64,000 bases of DNA from Actinobacteria bacterium OV450 (GCA_001298555.1 LJCW01000131.1:62001-126000), one strand, 5' to 3'; positions 50,383 to 60,668 are shown, numbered from the stretch's first letter. Notes: generated by a model not told the origin, from the sequence alone. Translations and numbers: made by a program.

Positions 50383-51788
50383 ACCACATCGCCCAGCTCG
50401 CTCGGATCACGGCCCAGCCGCAGCCGCACGTCCTCGCGGCCGAGGACCTCAGCCTGTTCGGCCGCGACGTGTGGTGGCTGGTCCTGCTGAAGGCGGTCTT
50501 CTGCTTCGCCTTCCTGATGGTGACCGTGCTCTTCTCCATCGTGTGGGAGCGCAAGGTCGTCGCCTGGATGCAGCTGCGCATCGGGCCCAACCGGCACGGC
50601 CCCTGGGGCATGCTCCAGTCGCTCGCCGACGGCGTGAAGCTCATGCTCAAGGAAGACATCATCGTCAAGCGGGCCGACAAGGTGGTGTACGTCCTGGCCC
50701 CGGTCATCGCGGCGATCCCGGCCTTCATGGCCATCGCGGTGATCCCCTTCGGCCCCGCCGGCGACGAGGTCTCGATCTTCGGGCAGCGCACCACGATGCA
50801 GCTCACCGACCTGCCGATCGCGATGCTCTACATCCTCGCCGTCGCCTCGGTCGGGATCTACGGCATCGTCCTCGCCGGCTGGTCCTCGGGCTCGACGTAC
50901 CCGCTGCTCGGCGGCCTGCGCTCCTGCGCGCAGATGATCTCGTACGAGATCGCGATGGGCGCGGCCTTCGCCTCCGTCTTCCTCTACTCCGGGTCGATGT
51001 CGACCTCGGCGATCGTCGAGGCGCAGGCGGACCGCTGGTACATCGTGCTGCTGCCGGTGTCGTTCATCATCTACGTCGTCACCATGGTCGGCGAGACGAA
51101 CCGCGCGCCGTTCGACATGCCGGAGTCCGAGGGCGACCTCGTCGGCGGCTTCAACACCGAGTACTCCTCCATCAAGTTCGCGCTGTTCATGCTGGCCGAG
51201 TACGTCAACATGGTCACCGTCTCGGCGGTCTCGGTCACCCTCTTCCTGGGCGGCTGGCGGGCCCCCGCGCCGATCTCCACGTACTGGGAGGGCGCGAACC
51301 ACGGCTGGTGGCCGATGCTCTGGTTCGTCATCAAGGTCCAGCTGCTGCTGTTCTTCTTCATCTGGCTGCGCGGCACGCTGCCCCGCGTGCGCTACGACCA
51401 GCTGATGAAGCTCGGCTGGAAGGTCCTGATCCCGGTCTCCGTGCTCTGGCTGATGCTGGTCGCGACCGTCCGGGCGCTGCGCAACGAGCGCTACGACTTC
51501 TCGCAGATCGTCCTGTACGTCGGCGGTGCGGTCGTCGCGATCCTGCTGCTGTCCTTCGTCGCGGACCTGTTCCGCGACCGGAAGGAGAAGGCGGCCGCCG
51601 GCCGGGCCGGTGAGGCCGCCGCGGCCGAGCCCTTCGACCCGCTGGCGGGTGGGTTCCCCGTACCGCCCAAGCCCGGCCAGCAGCTCGCACCCGTACCCCG
51701 CAGGCGGCCCCGCCGGGAGCGGGAGCTGATTGTCAGTGGCGGGACGAATACTGACAGTGACCGAGAGGAGGGTGCTGAGAATGCCTGA
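50376..51788 (+). CDS. nuoH: NADH-quinone oxidoreductase subunit H
   Basis: A 470-residue membrane subunit joining the arms at the quinone channel. [21 protein letters not shown] is diagnostic, followed by [19 protein letters not shown] and [13 protein letters not shown]. About eight transmembrane helices. A hydrophilic C-terminal tail of about 60 residues is longer than in E. coli. GGGAGG precedes the ATG; overlaps nuoI by eight bases. Confidence 0.97.
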   Translation: MLNHIAQLARITAQPQPHVLAAEDLSLFGRDVWWLVLLKAVFCFAFLMVTVLFSIVWERKVVAWMQLRIGPNRHGPWGMLQSLADGVKLMLKEDIIVKRADKVVYVLAPVIAAIPAFMAIAVIPFGPAGDEVSIFGQRTTMQLTDLPIAMLYILAVASVGIYGIVLAGWSSGSTYPLLGGLRSCAQMISYEIAMGAAFASVFLYSGSMSTSAIVEAQADRWYIVLLPVSFIIYVVTMVGETNRAPFDMPESEGDLVGGFNTEYSSIKFALFMLAEYVNMVTVSAVSVTLFLGGWRAPAPISTYWEGANHGWWPMLWFVIKVQLLLFFFIWLRGTLPRVRYDQLMKLGWKVLIPVSVLWLMLVATVRALRNERYDFSQIVLYVGGAVVAILLLSFVADLFRDRKEKAAAGRAGEAAAAEPFDPLAGGFPVPPKPGQQLAPVPRRRPRRERELIVSGGTNTDSDREEGAENA

Positions 51789-52386
51789 CGCGGAGCAGAA
51801 CGAGAAGTGGCAGAACCCGGTGGCCGGCTTCGGCGTGACCTTCAAGGCCATGTTCAAGAAGCGCCTCACCGAGCAGTACCCGGAGCAGCAGAAGACCACC
51901 GCTCCGCGCTTCCACGGACGGCACCAGCTGAACCGGCACCCGGACGGTCTGGAGAAGTGCATCGGCTGCGAGCTGTGCGCCTGGGCCTGTCCCGCCGACG
52001 CCATCTACGTGGAGGGCGCGGACAACACCGACGAGGAGCGCTACTCGCCGGGCGAGCGGTACGGCCGGGTCTACCAGATCAACTACGCCCGCTGCATCCT
52101 GTGCGGGCTGTGCATCGAGGCCTGCCCGACCCGGGCGCTGACGATGACGAACGAGTTCGAACTGGCCGACTCCAGCCGCGAATCGCTCATCTACACCAAG
52201 GAACAGCTGCTCGCGGGCCTGACCGAGGGCATGGTGGAGGCACCGCACTCGATCTTCCCGGGCACCGACGAGCAGGACTACTACCGCGGTCTGGTCACCG
52301 GGGCGGCCCCCGGCACCGTCCGGCAGGTGGCGGTCTCCAAGGGCGAGACCGCCCCCGCGCCCGACGCCGAGGAGGTGCAGGCATGA
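51781..52386 (+). CDS. nuoI: NADH-quinone oxidoreductase subunit I
   Basis: A 201-residue ferredoxin-type subunit carrying N6a and N6b, via [12 protein letters not shown] and [21 protein letters not shown]-like sequence precedes the clusters. ATG 51781 lies within the last codons of nuoH; the GTG further upstream would add 17 residues without family similarity. Overlaps nuoJ by four bases. Confidence 0.97.
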   Translation: MPDAEQNEKWQNPVAGFGVTFKAMFKKRLTEQYPEQQKTTAPRFHGRHQLNRHPDGLEKCIGCELCAWACPADAIYVEGADNTDEERYSPGERYGRVYQINYARCILCGLCIEACPTRALTMTNEFELADSSRESLIYTKEQLLAGLTEGMVEAPHSIFPGTDEQDYYRGLVTGAAPGTVRQVAVSKGETAPAPDAEEVQA

Positions 52387-53192
52387 GCGCCCTCGCAGCG
52401 GCCACCCAGACCTCCGTGGGCGAAGCGGTCCAGTTCTGGGTGCTCGGCACCGTCGCCGTCGTCGGCGCGCTGTCCACGATCCTGATGAAGAGGGCCGTGC
52501 ACAGCGCTCTGAGCCTGGCCGGGACGATGATCATCCTGGCGGTCTTCTACCTCGCCAACGGGGCGTACTTCCTGGGCGTCGTCCAGGTCATCGTCTACAC
52601 CGGCGCGATCATGATGCTCTTCCTCTTCGTGGTCATGCTCGTCGGCGTCACCGCCGCCGACTCGCTGAAGGAGACCATCAAGGGGCAGCGCTGGCTGGCC
52701 GCCCTGTGCGGACTCGGCTTCGGCATCCTGCTCATCGCGGGCATCGCCCACGCCGGGCTCAGCCACTTCAACGGACTCGGCCGGGTCAACTCCGCCGGGC
52801 ACGTGGAGGGGCTGGCCACGCTGATCTTCACCAAGTACGTGTTCGCCTTCGAGATCACCGGCGCGCTGCTGATCACGGCCGCCGTCGGCGCGATGGTCCT
52901 CACCCACCGCGAGCGCACCGAGCGGGCCGCCACGCAGCGTGAACTCGCCGAGCGGCGTGTGCGCGAGGGCGTGCAGGTCCCGCCGCTGCCCGCGCCCGGC
53001 GTCTACGCCCGGCACAACGCGGTGGACGTCGCCGGTCTGCTGCCGGACGGCACCCCGTCCGAGCTGACCGTCAGCAAGACGCTGCGGGCCCGCGGCCAGA
53101 TCCGGGACGTGTCGAACGAGGCACTGGAGGACCTGAAGGCGCTGGAACAGCGGTCGGCCGAGCGGCTCGGCCGTGAGGAGGCCTCGAAGTGA
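52383..53192 (+). CDS. nuoJ: NADH-quinone oxidoreductase subunit J
   Basis: A 269-residue membrane subunit with five transmembrane helices in the first 175 residues, including the [17 protein letters not shown] segment with its pi-bulge helix. A charged C-terminal tail of about 95 residues ([12 protein letters not shown]) is an actinobacterial extension. Overlaps nuoI and nuoK by four bases. Confidence 0.96.
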   Translation: MSALAAATQTSVGEAVQFWVLGTVAVVGALSTILMKRAVHSALSLAGTMIILAVFYLANGAYFLGVVQVIVYTGAIMMLFLFVVMLVGVTAADSLKETIKGQRWLAALCGLGFGILLIAGIAHAGLSHFNGLGRVNSAGHVEGLATLIFTKYVFAFEITGALLITAAVGAMVLTHRERTERAATQRELAERRVREGVQVPPLPAPGVYARHNAVDVAGLLPDGTPSELTVSKTLRARGQIRDVSNEALEDLKALEQRSAERLGREEASK

Positions 53193-53488
53193 ACCCGGTG
53201 AACTACCTGTACCTGTCGGCGCTGCTGTTCACCATCGGCGCCGCCGGAGTGCTGATCCGGAAGAACGCGATCGTGCTGTTCATGTGCATCGAGCTGATGC
53301 TCAACGCCTGCAACCTCGCCTTCGTGACCTTCTCCCGGATGCACGGCAACCTCGACGGCCAGATCATCGCCTTCTTCACGATGGTCGTCGCCGCCGCGGA
53401 GGTCGTGGTGGGCCTCGCGATCATCGTGTCGCTGTTCCGTACCCGCCACTCGGCTTCGGTCGACGACGCCAGCCTGATGAAGCTGTAA
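53189..53488 (+). CDS. nuoK: NADH-quinone oxidoreductase subunit K
   Basis: A 99-residue membrane subunit with three helices, homologous to MrpC. The two buried Glu residues of the proton path are in [11 protein letters not shown] and [13 protein letters not shown] start overlapping the nuoJ stop. Confidence 0.97.
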   Translation: MNPVNYLYLSALLFTIGAAGVLIRKNAIVLFMCIELMLNACNLAFVTFSRMHGNLDGQIIAFFTMVVAAAEVVVGLAIIVSLFRTRHSASVDDASLMKL

Positions 53489-53500
53489 GGGGCGCTCACA

Positions 53501-55396
53501 GTGGAGAATCTGATTGGGCTGCTGATCGCGGCGCCCCTGCTCGGAGCGGCGGTGCTGCTGTGCGGCGGCCGGCGCCTCGACAAGGCCGGCCACTGGCTCG
53601 GCACCCTGCTCGCCGCCGCCTCCTTCGGCATCGGCGTGGCCCTGTTCACCGACATGCTCGGCCGCAGCGCCGACGACCGGACGCTGCACCAGAAGCTGTA
53701 CACCTGGATCCCGGTCGAGAACTTCCAGGCGGACGTCGCCTTTCAGCTGGACCAGCTGTCGATGACCTTCGTCCTGCTGATCACCGGAGTGGGCACGCTC
53801 ATCCACGTGTACTCGATCGGGTACATGGAGCACGACGAGCGCCGCCGCCGCTTCTTCGGCTATCTGAACCTGTTCCTCGCGGCGATGCTGCTGCTGGTCC
53901 TCGCCGACAACTACCTGCTGCTGTACGTCGGCTGGGAGGGCGTGGGCCTCGCCTCGTACCTGCTCATCGGCTTCTGGCAGCACAAGCCCAGCGCGGCCAC
54001 CGCCGCGAAGAAGGCCTTCCTGGTCAACCGGGTCGGCGACATGGGCCTGTCGATCGCGATCATGGTGCTGTTCACCACCTTCGGGACCTTCGCCTTCGGA
54101 CCGGTCTTCGCCTCCGTGGGCAACGCCACCGAGGGCAAGCTGACGGCGATCGCCCTGATGCTGCTGCTCGCCGCATGCGGCAAGTCGGCCCAGGTGCCGC
54201 TCCAGTCCTGGCTCGGTGACGCGATGGAGGGCCCGACCCCGGTCTCGGCCCTGATCCACGCGGCGACCATGGTCACCGCCGGCGTCTACCTCATCACCCG
54301 CTCCGGCGCGGTCTTCAACGCGGCGCCGGACGCGCAGGCCGCGGTCGTCGCGGTCGGCGCGGTCACGCTCCTCTTCGGTGCGATCGTCGGTTGCGCGAAG
54401 GACGACATCAAGAAGGCCCTCGCCGGCTCGACGATGTCGCAGATCGGGTACATGATCCTGGCCGCCGGCCTCGGCCCCGTCGGCTACGCCTTCGCGATCA
54501 TGCACCTGGTGACGCACGGCTTCTTCAAGGCCGGCCTCTTCCTCGGCGCGGGTTCCGTGATGCACGGGATGAACGACGAGGTGGACATGCGGCGCTACGG
54601 TGGCCTGCGCCGGTACATGCCGGTCACCTTCGTCACCTTCGGCCTCGGCTACCTCGCCATCATCGGCTTCCCGGGCCTGTCCGGCTTCTGGTCCAAGGAC
54701 AAGATCATCGAGGCGGCCTTCGCGAAGGGCGGGACCGAGGGCTGGATCCTCGGCGCGGTCACCCTGCTGGGCGCGGCCATCACCGCGTACTACATGACCC
54801 GCGTGATGCTGCTGACCTTCTTCGGCGAGAAGCGCTGGCAGCCCGACGGGCACGGCCACGAGCCGCACCCGCACGAGTCCCCGAAGTCCATGACCCTCCC
54901 GATGGTCGTACTGGCCTTCGGATCGGTCTTCGCGGGAGCCCTCTTCAGCCTGAACGAAGCCTTCGTGAAGTGGCTGGAGCCGGTCACCTCCTTCGAGCAC
55001 GGGAACCCGCCGCTGAGCGCCGCCGCCATCACCGCCTCGACGGTCGTGGTCCTGCTCATCGGCGTGGGCATCGCCTACGCGCAGTACGGCAGGAAGCCCG
55101 TCCCGGTCGTCGCCCCGCGCGGCAGCCTGCTCACCCGGGCCGCCCGCCGGGACCTCTACCAGGACGACTTCAACCACGTCGTGCTGGTGCGCGGAGGCGA
55201 GCACCTGACCCGCTCGCTCGTGTACGTCGACCACACCCTGGTCGACGGGGTGGTCAACGGGACGGCCGCCGCGGTCGGCGGCGCGTCGGGCCGGCTGCGC
55301 AAGCTGCAGAACGGCTACGCCCGCAGCTACGCGGTCTCGATGTTCGGGGGAACGGCGGTCCTGATCGCCGCGACCCTGCTGATGAGGGCGGTGTGA
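53501..55396 (+). CDS. nuoL: NADH-quinone oxidoreductase subunit L
   Basis: A 631-residue antiporter-like proton-pumping subunit with about 15-16 helices. [18 protein letters not shown] carries the TM5 Glu; [27 protein letters not shown]-type sequence holds the key Lys and His. The C-terminal lateral helix region is present. GTG start, 12 bases after nuoK; one base separates it from nuoM. Confidence 0.96.
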   Translation: MENLIGLLIAAPLLGAAVLLCGGRRLDKAGHWLGTLLAAASFGIGVALFTDMLGRSADDRTLHQKLYTWIPVENFQADVAFQLDQLSMTFVLLITGVGTLIHVYSIGYMEHDERRRRFFGYLNLFLAAMLLLVLADNYLLLYVGWEGVGLASYLLIGFWQHKPSAATAAKKAFLVNRVGDMGLSIAIMVLFTTFGTFAFGPVFASVGNATEGKLTAIALMLLLAACGKSAQVPLQSWLGDAMEGPTPVSALIHAATMVTAGVYLITRSGAVFNAAPDAQAAVVAVGAVTLLFGAIVGCAKDDIKKALAGSTMSQIGYMILAAGLGPVGYAFAIMHLVTHGFFKAGLFLGAGSVMHGMNDEVDMRRYGGLRRYMPVTFVTFGLGYLAIIGFPGLSGFWSKDKIIEAAFAKGGTEGWILGAVTLLGAAITAYYMTRVMLLTFFGEKRWQPDGHGHEPHPHESPKSMTLPMVVLAFGSVFAGALFSLNEAFVKWLEPVTSFEHGNPPLSAAAITASTVVVLLIGVGIAYAQYGRKPVPVVAPRGSLLTRAARRDLYQDDFNHVVLVRGGEHLTRSLVYVDHTLVDGVVNGTAAAVGGASGRLRKLQNGYARSYAVSMFGGTAVLIAATLLMRAV

Positions 55397-55397
55397 G

Positions 55398-56990
55398 ATG
55401 AGTTTCCCGCTTCTGACGGTGACGGCCGCGGTCCCCGCGGTCGGCGCCGTCCTGACGGCGGCCGTCCCGGCCGCCCGCAGGACCGCCGCCAAGTGGCTGG
55501 CGCTGCTCTTCTCCCTGGCGACGCTGGCCCTGGCCGTGCTCGTCGCGGTCCGCTTCGAGCCCGGTGGCGCCCGCTACCAGCTCACCGAATCGCACGCCTG
55601 GATCCCCGACTTCGGCGTCCGCTACGAACTGGGCGTCGACGGCATCGGGGTGGCGCTCATCGCGCTGACCGCGCTGCTGATGCCCTTCGTGATCGGGGCC
55701 GGCTGGCACGACGCCGACCCCCTGGAGACCTCCTCCTCGCGGTGGCGGCCCACCCAGGGCTTCTTCGCCCTGATCCTGGCGGTCGAGGCGATGGTGGTGA
55801 TCTCCTTCGAGGCCACCGACGTCTTCCTCTTCTACATCTTCTTCGAAGCCATGCTGATCCCGATGTACTTCCTCATCGGCGGCTTCGGGGACCGGGCCCA
55901 CGCCGGGACCGACGAGAACGCGGCCGCGCAGCGCTCGTACGCGGCGGTCAAGTTCCTCCTCTACAACCTGGTCGGCGGACTGATCATGCTGGCCGCCGTC
56001 ATCGGGCTCTACGTGGTCGCCGGGAACTTCTCGCTCCAGGAGATCACCGCCGCCCGCGCCGCCGGCACCCTCGACATGGCGACCAACACCGAGAGGCTGC
56101 TGTTCCTCGGCTTCTTCTTCGCCTTCGCGGTGAAGGCCCCGCTGTGGCCGCTGCACACCTGGCTGCCCAACGCGATGGGCGAGTCCACCGCCCCCGTCGC
56201 CGTACTGATCACCGCGGTCGTCGACAAGGTCGGCACCTTCGCGATGCTCCGCTTCTGCCTCGGACTCTTCCCCGACGCCAGCAAGTGGGCCACGCCCGCG
56301 ATCCTCGTCCTCGCCCTGATCAGCATCGTCTACGGCGCACTGGTCGCGGTCGGGCAGCGCGACATCAAGCGGCTGGTCGCGTACGCCTCGATCTCCCACT
56401 TCGGGTTCATCATCATGGGCATCTTCGCGATGACCTCCCAGGGGCAGTCGGGCGCAACGCTGTACATGGTCAACCACGGGCTCTCGACGGCCGCGCTGAT
56501 GCTGGTGGCCGGCTTCCTGATCTCGCGGCGCGGCTCCCGGCTCATCGCCGACTACGGCGGCGTGCAGAAGGTGGCCCCGGTCCTCGCCGGCACCTTCCTG
56601 ATCGGCGGCCTCGCCACCCTCTCGCTGCCCGGCCTCGCGCCGTTCGTCAGCGAATTCCTGGTCCTGGTCGGCACGTTCGCCCGGTACCCCGTCATCGGCG
56701 TCATCGCCACCATCGGCATCGTGCTGGCCGCGCTCTACACGCTGGTGCTCTACCAGCGCACGATGACCGGCCCCGTCAAGGAGGAGGTCCGCACCATGCC
56801 GGACCTGCACCTGCGGGAGGTGCTGGTGGTCGCCCCGCTGATCGTGCTGCTGATCGCGCTGGGCGTGTACCCGAAGCCGCTCACCGCGATCGTCAACCCG
56901 GCCGTGGAGCAGACCATGTCCGACGTACACCAGAAGGACCCGAAGCCCGAAGTGGCTGTCGAGGCCAAGAACGGGGAGGCGGCGAAGTGA
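55398..56990 (+). CDS. nuoM: NADH-quinone oxidoreductase subunit M
   Basis: A 530-residue antiporter-like subunit with about 14 helices. F-F-E-A-M-L-I-P-M-Y-F-L-I-G carries the conserved Glu; K-A-P-L-W-P-L-H-T-W-L-P-N-A-M-G-E-S holds the Lys of the proton channel; A-S-I-S-H-F-G-F follows. A short charged tail ends the protein. Overlaps nuoN by four bases. Confidence 0.96.
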   Translation: MSFPLLTVTAAVPAVGAVLTAAVPAARRTAAKWLALLFSLATLALAVLVAVRFEPGGARYQLTESHAWIPDFGVRYELGVDGIGVALIALTALLMPFVIGAGWHDADPLETSSSRWRPTQGFFALILAVEAMVVISFEATDVFLFYIFFEAMLIPMYFLIGGFGDRAHAGTDENAAAQRSYAAVKFLLYNLVGGLIMLAAVIGLYVVAGNFSLQEITAARAAGTLDMATNTERLLFLGFFFAFAVKAPLWPLHTWLPNAMGESTAPVAVLITAVVDKVGTFAMLRFCLGLFPDASKWATPAILVLALISIVYGALVAVGQRDIKRLVAYASISHFGFIIMGIFAMTSQGQSGATLYMVNHGLSTAALMLVAGFLISRRGSRLIADYGGVQKVAPVLAGTFLIGGLATLSLPGLAPFVSEFLVLVGTFARYPVIGVIATIGIVLAALYTLVLYQRTMTGPVKEEVRTMPDLHLREVLVVAPLIVLLIALGVYPKPLTAIVNPAVEQTMSDVHQKDPKPEVAVEAKNGEAAK

Positions 56991-58642
56991 GCACCATGGC
57001 TGCTGCCCAAGGGCTGCTGACGCTGGCGGCCGCGGAACCGGCCGACCGGATCCCGGCCCCGCACATCGAGTACGCGCAGCTCGCGCCCACGCTGATCGTG
57101 GTGGGCGCGGCGGTCCTCGGCGTCCTCGTCGAGGCCTTCGTACCGCGCAGGTCCCGCTACCACGTCCAGGTGTTCCTCGCCGTCGCCGCGCTGGCCTCGG
57201 CCTTCGCGGCAGTCGTCGGCCTCGCCGCCGGCGGGTACGGCGGCGACAAGGCGCACATCGCGGCGATGGGCGCCGTGGCCGTCGACGGTCCGGCGCTGTT
57301 CCTGCAGGGCACCATCCTGCTCGCCTCGGTCGTCGCGGTCTTCACCTTCGCCGAGCGGCGCCTGGACCCGGCCGCCCACGGCAACCGGGTGGACTCCTTC
57401 GCCGCCCAGGCGGCGTCCGTACCGGGCAGCGACAGCGAGAAGGCCGCCGTCAAGGCGGGCTTCACCACCACCGAGGTCTTCCCCCTGGCCCTGTTCGCGA
57501 TCTCCGGCATGCTGATCTTCCCGGCGGCCGACGACCTGCTGACGCTGTTCGTGGCCCTGGAGGTCTTCTCCCTCCCGCTGTACCTGCTCTGCGCCGTCGC
57601 CCGCCGCCAGCGGCTGATGTCGCAGGAGGCGGCGGTCAAGTACTTCCTGCTCGGCGCCTTCTCCTCGGCCTTCCTCCTCTTCGGCATCGCCCTGGTCTAC
57701 GGGTACGCGGGCTCGGTCTCGTACGCGGCCATCGCCGACGTCGTCGACGGCACGGTCACGAAGATCGACCCCGCGCTCGCCGACACCATGGGCAACGACG
57801 TGCTGCTCCTCATCGGCGGGGCGCTGATCCTGATGGGCCTGCTCTTCAAGGTCGGCGCGGTCCCGTTCCACATGTGGACCCCGGACGTCTACCAGGGGGC
57901 CCCGACCCCGGTCACGGGCTTCATGGCGGCCGCGACGAAGGTCGCCGCGTTCGGCGCGCTGCTCCGCCTGCTGTACGTCGTCCTCCCCGGCCTGCGGTGG
58001 GACTGGCGGCCGGTGATGTGGGGCGTGGCCATCGTGACCATGCTGGCCGGTGCGGTGATCGCGGTGACCCAGACCGACGTCAAGCGCCTGCTCGCCTACT
58101 CGTCGATCGCGCACGCCGGGTTCATCCTGGCCGGTGTGATCGCGACGTCGGCGCAGGGCGTCCAGTCCGTCCTCTTCTACCTGGGCGCGTACTCCTTCGT
58201 GACGATCGGCGCGTTCGCCGTGGTCACGCTGGTGCGCGATGCGGGCGGCGAGGCCACCCACCTGTCCAAGTGGGCGGGCCTGGGCCGCCGTTCCCCGCTG
58301 ACGGCGGCGGTCTTCGCGGTGTTCCTGCTGGCTTTCGCCGGCATCCCGCTGACCTCCGGCTTCGCCGGGAAGTTCGCCGTGTTCAGGGCGGCGGCGGAGG
58401 GCGGCGCGGGCGTGCTGGTCGTGGTCGGTGTCATCTCGTCCGCGATCGCCGCGTTCTTCTACATCCGGGTGATCGTGCTGATGTTCTTCAGCGAGCCGAA
58501 GGCGGACGGCCCGACGGTGGCCGTCCCGTCACCGCTGACGATGACGACGATCGCGGTCGGCGTGGCCGTCACCCTGGTCCTGGGCGTGGCCCCGCAGTAC
58601 TTCCTGGACCTGGCGGGCCAGGCGAGCACGTTCGTCCGCTGA
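56987..58642 (+). CDS. nuoN: NADH-quinone oxidoreductase subunit N
   Basis: A 551-residue antiporter-like subunit, last gene of the operon. L-F-V-A-L-E-V-F-S-L-P-L-Y-L-L has the TM5 Glu; F-K-V-G-A-V-P-F-H-M-W-T-P-D-V-Y-Q-G-A-P has the Lys; Y-S-S-I-A-H-A-G-F follows. A polar insert near residues 120-165 (D-P-A-A-H-G-N-R-V ... S-D-S-E-K-A-A) is seen in actinobacterial NuoN. GTG 56987 overlaps the nuoM stop; an ATG three codons on is possible. A strong terminator follows. Confidence 0.96.
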   Translation: MSTMAAAQGLLTLAAAEPADRIPAPHIEYAQLAPTLIVVGAAVLGVLVEAFVPRRSRYHVQVFLAVAALASAFAAVVGLAAGGYGGDKAHIAAMGAVAVDGPALFLQGTILLASVVAVFTFAERRLDPAAHGNRVDSFAAQAASVPGSDSEKAAVKAGFTTTEVFPLALFAISGMLIFPAADDLLTLFVALEVFSLPLYLLCAVARRQRLMSQEAAVKYFLLGAFSSAFLLFGIALVYGYAGSVSYAAIADVVDGTVTKIDPALADTMGNDVLLLIGGALILMGLLFKVGAVPFHMWTPDVYQGAPTPVTGFMAAATKVAAFGALLRLLYVVLPGLRWDWRPVMWGVAIVTMLAGAVIAVTQTDVKRLLAYSSIAHAGFILAGVIATSAQGVQSVLFYLGAYSFVTIGAFAVVTLVRDAGGEATHLSKWAGLGRRSPLTAAVFAVFLLAFAGIPLTSGFAGKFAVFRAAAEGGAGVLVVVGVISSAIAAFFYIRVIVLMFFSEPKADGPTVAVPSPLTMTTIAVGVAVTLVLGVAPQYFLDLAGQASTFVR

Positions 58643-58648
58643 CACCTG

Positions 58649-58694
58649 CGACAAGACTGGGCCCGGCTCCCGATGGGGGCCGGGCCCAGTGTCG
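58649..58694 (+). terminator. Terminator of the nuo operon
   Basis: ACTGGGCCCGGC (58656-58667) pairs perfectly with 58679-58690. The stem continues inward to a GAT loop and outward through CGAC/GTCG (58649-58652 with 58691-58694) past a small bulge. It starts seven bases after the nuoN stop and is a strong intrinsic-type structure without T-tract. Confidence 0.85.
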
Positions 58695-58931
58695 TGCGCG
58701 GAACCGCGCCCGACATGCCCCGCCAACCGTGAAACCAACCCGAACGATCGGCTGTCGGACTGGCGGGCCGACGTGCTCGCCGTCATGGAGCGGGCCGTAC
58801 CGGACCCGCGCGGGTGGGCCGGGCTCGACGACACCGTGGACGACCCCGAACGCTTCTACTGGGAGGACTCGGGCCTGGTCGTCGTCTCCGACATCGAGGT
58901 CGGGCTCTTCTGGAACTTCGCCGACCAGTGA
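58689..58931 (+). CDS. Small acidic protein, possible immunity-protein remnant
   Basis: A frame of up to 80 codons ending F-W-N-F-A-D-Q. The first GTG (58689) lies inside the nuo terminator stem, so it is unlikely to be the true start; a GTG at 58773 would give 52 residues. The core (W-R-A-D-V-L-A-V-M-E-R-A-V-P-D-P, E-R-F-Y-W-E-D-S-G-L-V-V-V-S-D-I-E) looks like real, acidic protein. Such small acidic proteins often serve as immunity partners to toxins, and a toxin-like fragment follows. Identity uncertain. Confidence 0.35.
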   Translation: MSCAEPRPTCPANRETNPNDRLSDWRADVLAVMERAVPDPRGWAGLDDTVDDPERFYWEDSGLVVVSDIEVGLFWNFADQ

Positions 58932-58962
58932 GCACGGCAGGGGGCTTTGAGAGGACGAGGCA

Positions 58963-59100
58963 ATGCCGACCCGTTCCGCCACCTACCCCGACCGGGAGAC
59001 CGCACAGTGGGCCACCCGGCAGGTGGTGACCGCCAATGAGCAGGCCATCGACCGCCGGCCGGCCCAGGGAAGCCGGGCCCGCCTGACCGTCCCGGGACCG
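58963..59100 (+). pseudogene. Fragment resembling a bacterial RNase A-like toxin domain
   Basis: The frame begins M-P-T-R-S-A-T-Y-P-D-R-E-T-A-Q-W-A-T, then V-T-A-N-E-Q-A-I-D-R and G-S-R-A-R-L-T-V. This resembles the C-terminal half of the CdiA-CT RNase A-type toxin domain (S-x-Y-x-D-x-x-T-A then A-N-x-x-x-I). The upstream half of the domain is missing and a stop (58948-58950) precedes it in frame; the sequence after about 59100 decays into low-complexity Gly/Ala. Read as a decayed toxin cassette, by recall rather than search. Confidence 0.35.
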
Positions 59101-59246
59101 TGCGGTGCGGCGGCTCTAGGAGGTGTTGCCGGTGAGGCCGAGGCCGGGGCCGGTGGGGTGCGGGCGCAGGGCGCCCCCGGCCGGTGGTGTTGCGGCAGTG
59201 CCGCGCCACCACGAGCCCTCAGCCGCGCCGCTGTGGACTGCTACGA

Positions 59247-59280
59247 CACCGGGGTGGCGGAAAGATCCGGCACCCCGGTG
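59247..59280 (-). terminator. 10-bp hairpin downstream of fumarylacetoacetase gene
   Basis: CACCGGGGTG (59247-59256) pairs perfectly with CACCCCGGTG (59271-59280) across a 14-base loop, 25 bases beyond the stop of the minus-strand gene at 59305. Probable terminator. Confidence 0.6.
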
Positions 59281-59304
59281 AGGGCGTTCGTCCCGAGGGG
59301 CGGA

Positions 59305-60528
59305 CTAGCGGGCTCCCACAATGCGGCCGGTGACCTCGCCGAGGCCGACCCGGGTGCCCTCGGGGCCCGGCGCCCAGGCGGTGAGGGTGACGGTGTCGCC
59401 GTCCTCGAGGAAGGTGCGCTTGCCGTCGGCGAGCTCGATGGCGTCGCGGCCGTTCCACGTCAGCTCCAGCAGCGAGCCGCGCTGGGCGACCTCGGGGCCG
59501 CTGACCGTGCCGGAGCCGTAGACGTCACCGGTGCGCAGGGAGGCGCCGTTGACGGTCATGTGCGCGAGCTGCTGGGCGGCAGTCCAGTACATCGTCGCGA
59601 ACGGCGGCTGCGCCACCTCCTGCCCGTTGATGGAGACGCTGATGTGCAGGTCGAAGCCACCGGGCCGGTCGGCGTCGGCGTCGTCGAGGTAGGGCAGCAG
59701 CGGGAAGTCGCGGGCGGGCGGGGCGACCCGGGCCGCGTCCAGGGCCTCCAGCGGGGTGACCCAGGCGGAGACGGAGGTGGCGAAGGACTTGCCGAGGAAG
59801 GGGCCCAGCGGCACGTACTCCCAGGCCTGGATGTCGCGCGCCGACCAGTCGTTGAGCAGGAAAAGCCCGAAGACGTGGTCCTCGAACTCGGCCAGCGGGA
59901 CCGGGCGGCCCAGCTCGGAGGGGGTGCCGACGACGAAGCCGACCTCCGCCTCGATGTCGAGCTTCACGGACGGGCCGAAGACGGGCACCGGGTCGGCGGG
60001 GGTCTTGCGCTGCCCGGAGGGGCGGACGACGTCCGTGCCGGAGACGACGATCGTGCCGGAGCGGCCGTGGTAACCGATCGGCAGGTGCTTCCAGTTGGGC
60101 GTCAGGGCGTCGCCGTCCGGGCGGAACATCCTGCCGACGTTGGTGGCGTGGTGCTCGCTCGCGTAGAAGTCGACGTAGTCGGCGACCTCGTACGGCAGGT
60201 GCAGCGAGACGGCGTCGAGCGGGTGGAGGTGCGGCTCCACGGTCTCCCGGTGGCCGGGGTCGGTCACCCAGGCGGTCAGCGCGCGGCGCACGTCGCGCCA
60301 GGCGGTGCGGCCGGCGGCCAGCAGCGGGTTGAGCGAGGACTGCCCGAGGAGCGCCGCGTACGGGGAACCGAGCGCGGCCGCGGCCGCCCCGGCGTCGAGC
60401 ACGTGTCCGCCGATGCGCACACCGATGCGGCGGCGCGGTTCCCCGGAAGTGGAGAAGACGCCGTACGGGAGGTTGTGCGGCCCGAACGGGTCGCCCTCGG
60501 GGACATCGAGGGGGCTCTGCTGGGGCAT
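59305..60528 (-). CDS. fahA: Fumarylacetoacetase
   Basis: A 407-residue enzyme hydrolysing fumarylacetoacetate to fumarate and acetoacetate, the last step of tyrosine/homogentisate breakdown. An N-terminal SH3-like domain (about 1-115) precedes the catalytic fold. F-Y-A-S-E-H-H-A-T-N-V-G is the catalytic His loop, K-L-D-I-E-A-E-V-G-F has the metal-binding Glu residues, and N-D-W-S-A-R-D-I-Q-A-W-E supplies the Asp. ATG 60528 starts M-P-Q-Q-S-P-L-D-V-P. Homogentisate dioxygenase is not in the window. Divergent from a HAD hydrolase gene. Confidence 0.94.
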   Translation of the reverse strand: MPQQSPLDVPEGDPFGPHNLPYGVFSTSGEPRRRIGVRIGGHVLDAGAAAAALGSPYAALLGQSSLNPLLAAGRTAWRDVRRALTAWVTDPGHRETVEPHLHPLDAVSLHLPYEVADYVDFYASEHHATNVGRMFRPDGDALTPNWKHLPIGYHGRSGTIVVSGTDVVRPSGQRKTPADPVPVFGPSVKLDIEAEVGFVVGTPSELGRPVPLAEFEDHVFGLFLLNDWSARDIQAWEYVPLGPFLGKSFATSVSAWVTPLEALDAARVAPPARDFPLLPYLDDADADRPGGFDLHISVSINGQEVAQPPFATMYWTAAQQLAHMTVNGASLRTGDVYGSGTVSGPEVAQRGSLLELTWNGRDAIELADGKRTFLEDGDTVTLTAWAPGPEGTRVGLGEVTGRIVGAR

Positions 60529-60630
60529 GGGGTACTGCCTCGCTTTCGACGCGGTCCGGGGGTGTCCCGGTGGCTGGTTGATACGTTACGTGCCCAGTGG
60601 GGCCTGTGGGAGGCCGGATTCGGGCGCTAT

Positions 60631-60668
60631 TTGTAGGACTTGTCCAATGGGGTCCGTATCCTTGCGCC
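60631..60668 (+). promoter_or_regulatory. Leaderless-type promoter and palindrome before HAD gene
   Basis: TATCCT (60657-60662) lies seven bases before the GTG at 60669, implying a leaderless mRNA; a weak -35 (TAGGAC, 60634-60639) is 17 bases upstream. GGAC-TT-GTCC (60636-60645) overlaps the -35 and is a candidate operator, possibly shared with the divergent fumarylacetoacetase gene. Confidence 0.4.

Noticed and set aside
48092-50806. 904-codon minus-strand frame across nuoG/nuoH
   Set aside because: Shadow of nuoG; composition is typical of antisense GC-rich DNA.
58963-60636. 557-codon plus-strand gene covering fahA
   Set aside because: Beyond about 59300 it is simply the antisense of fumarylacetoacetase; only the first 45 codons look protein-like.
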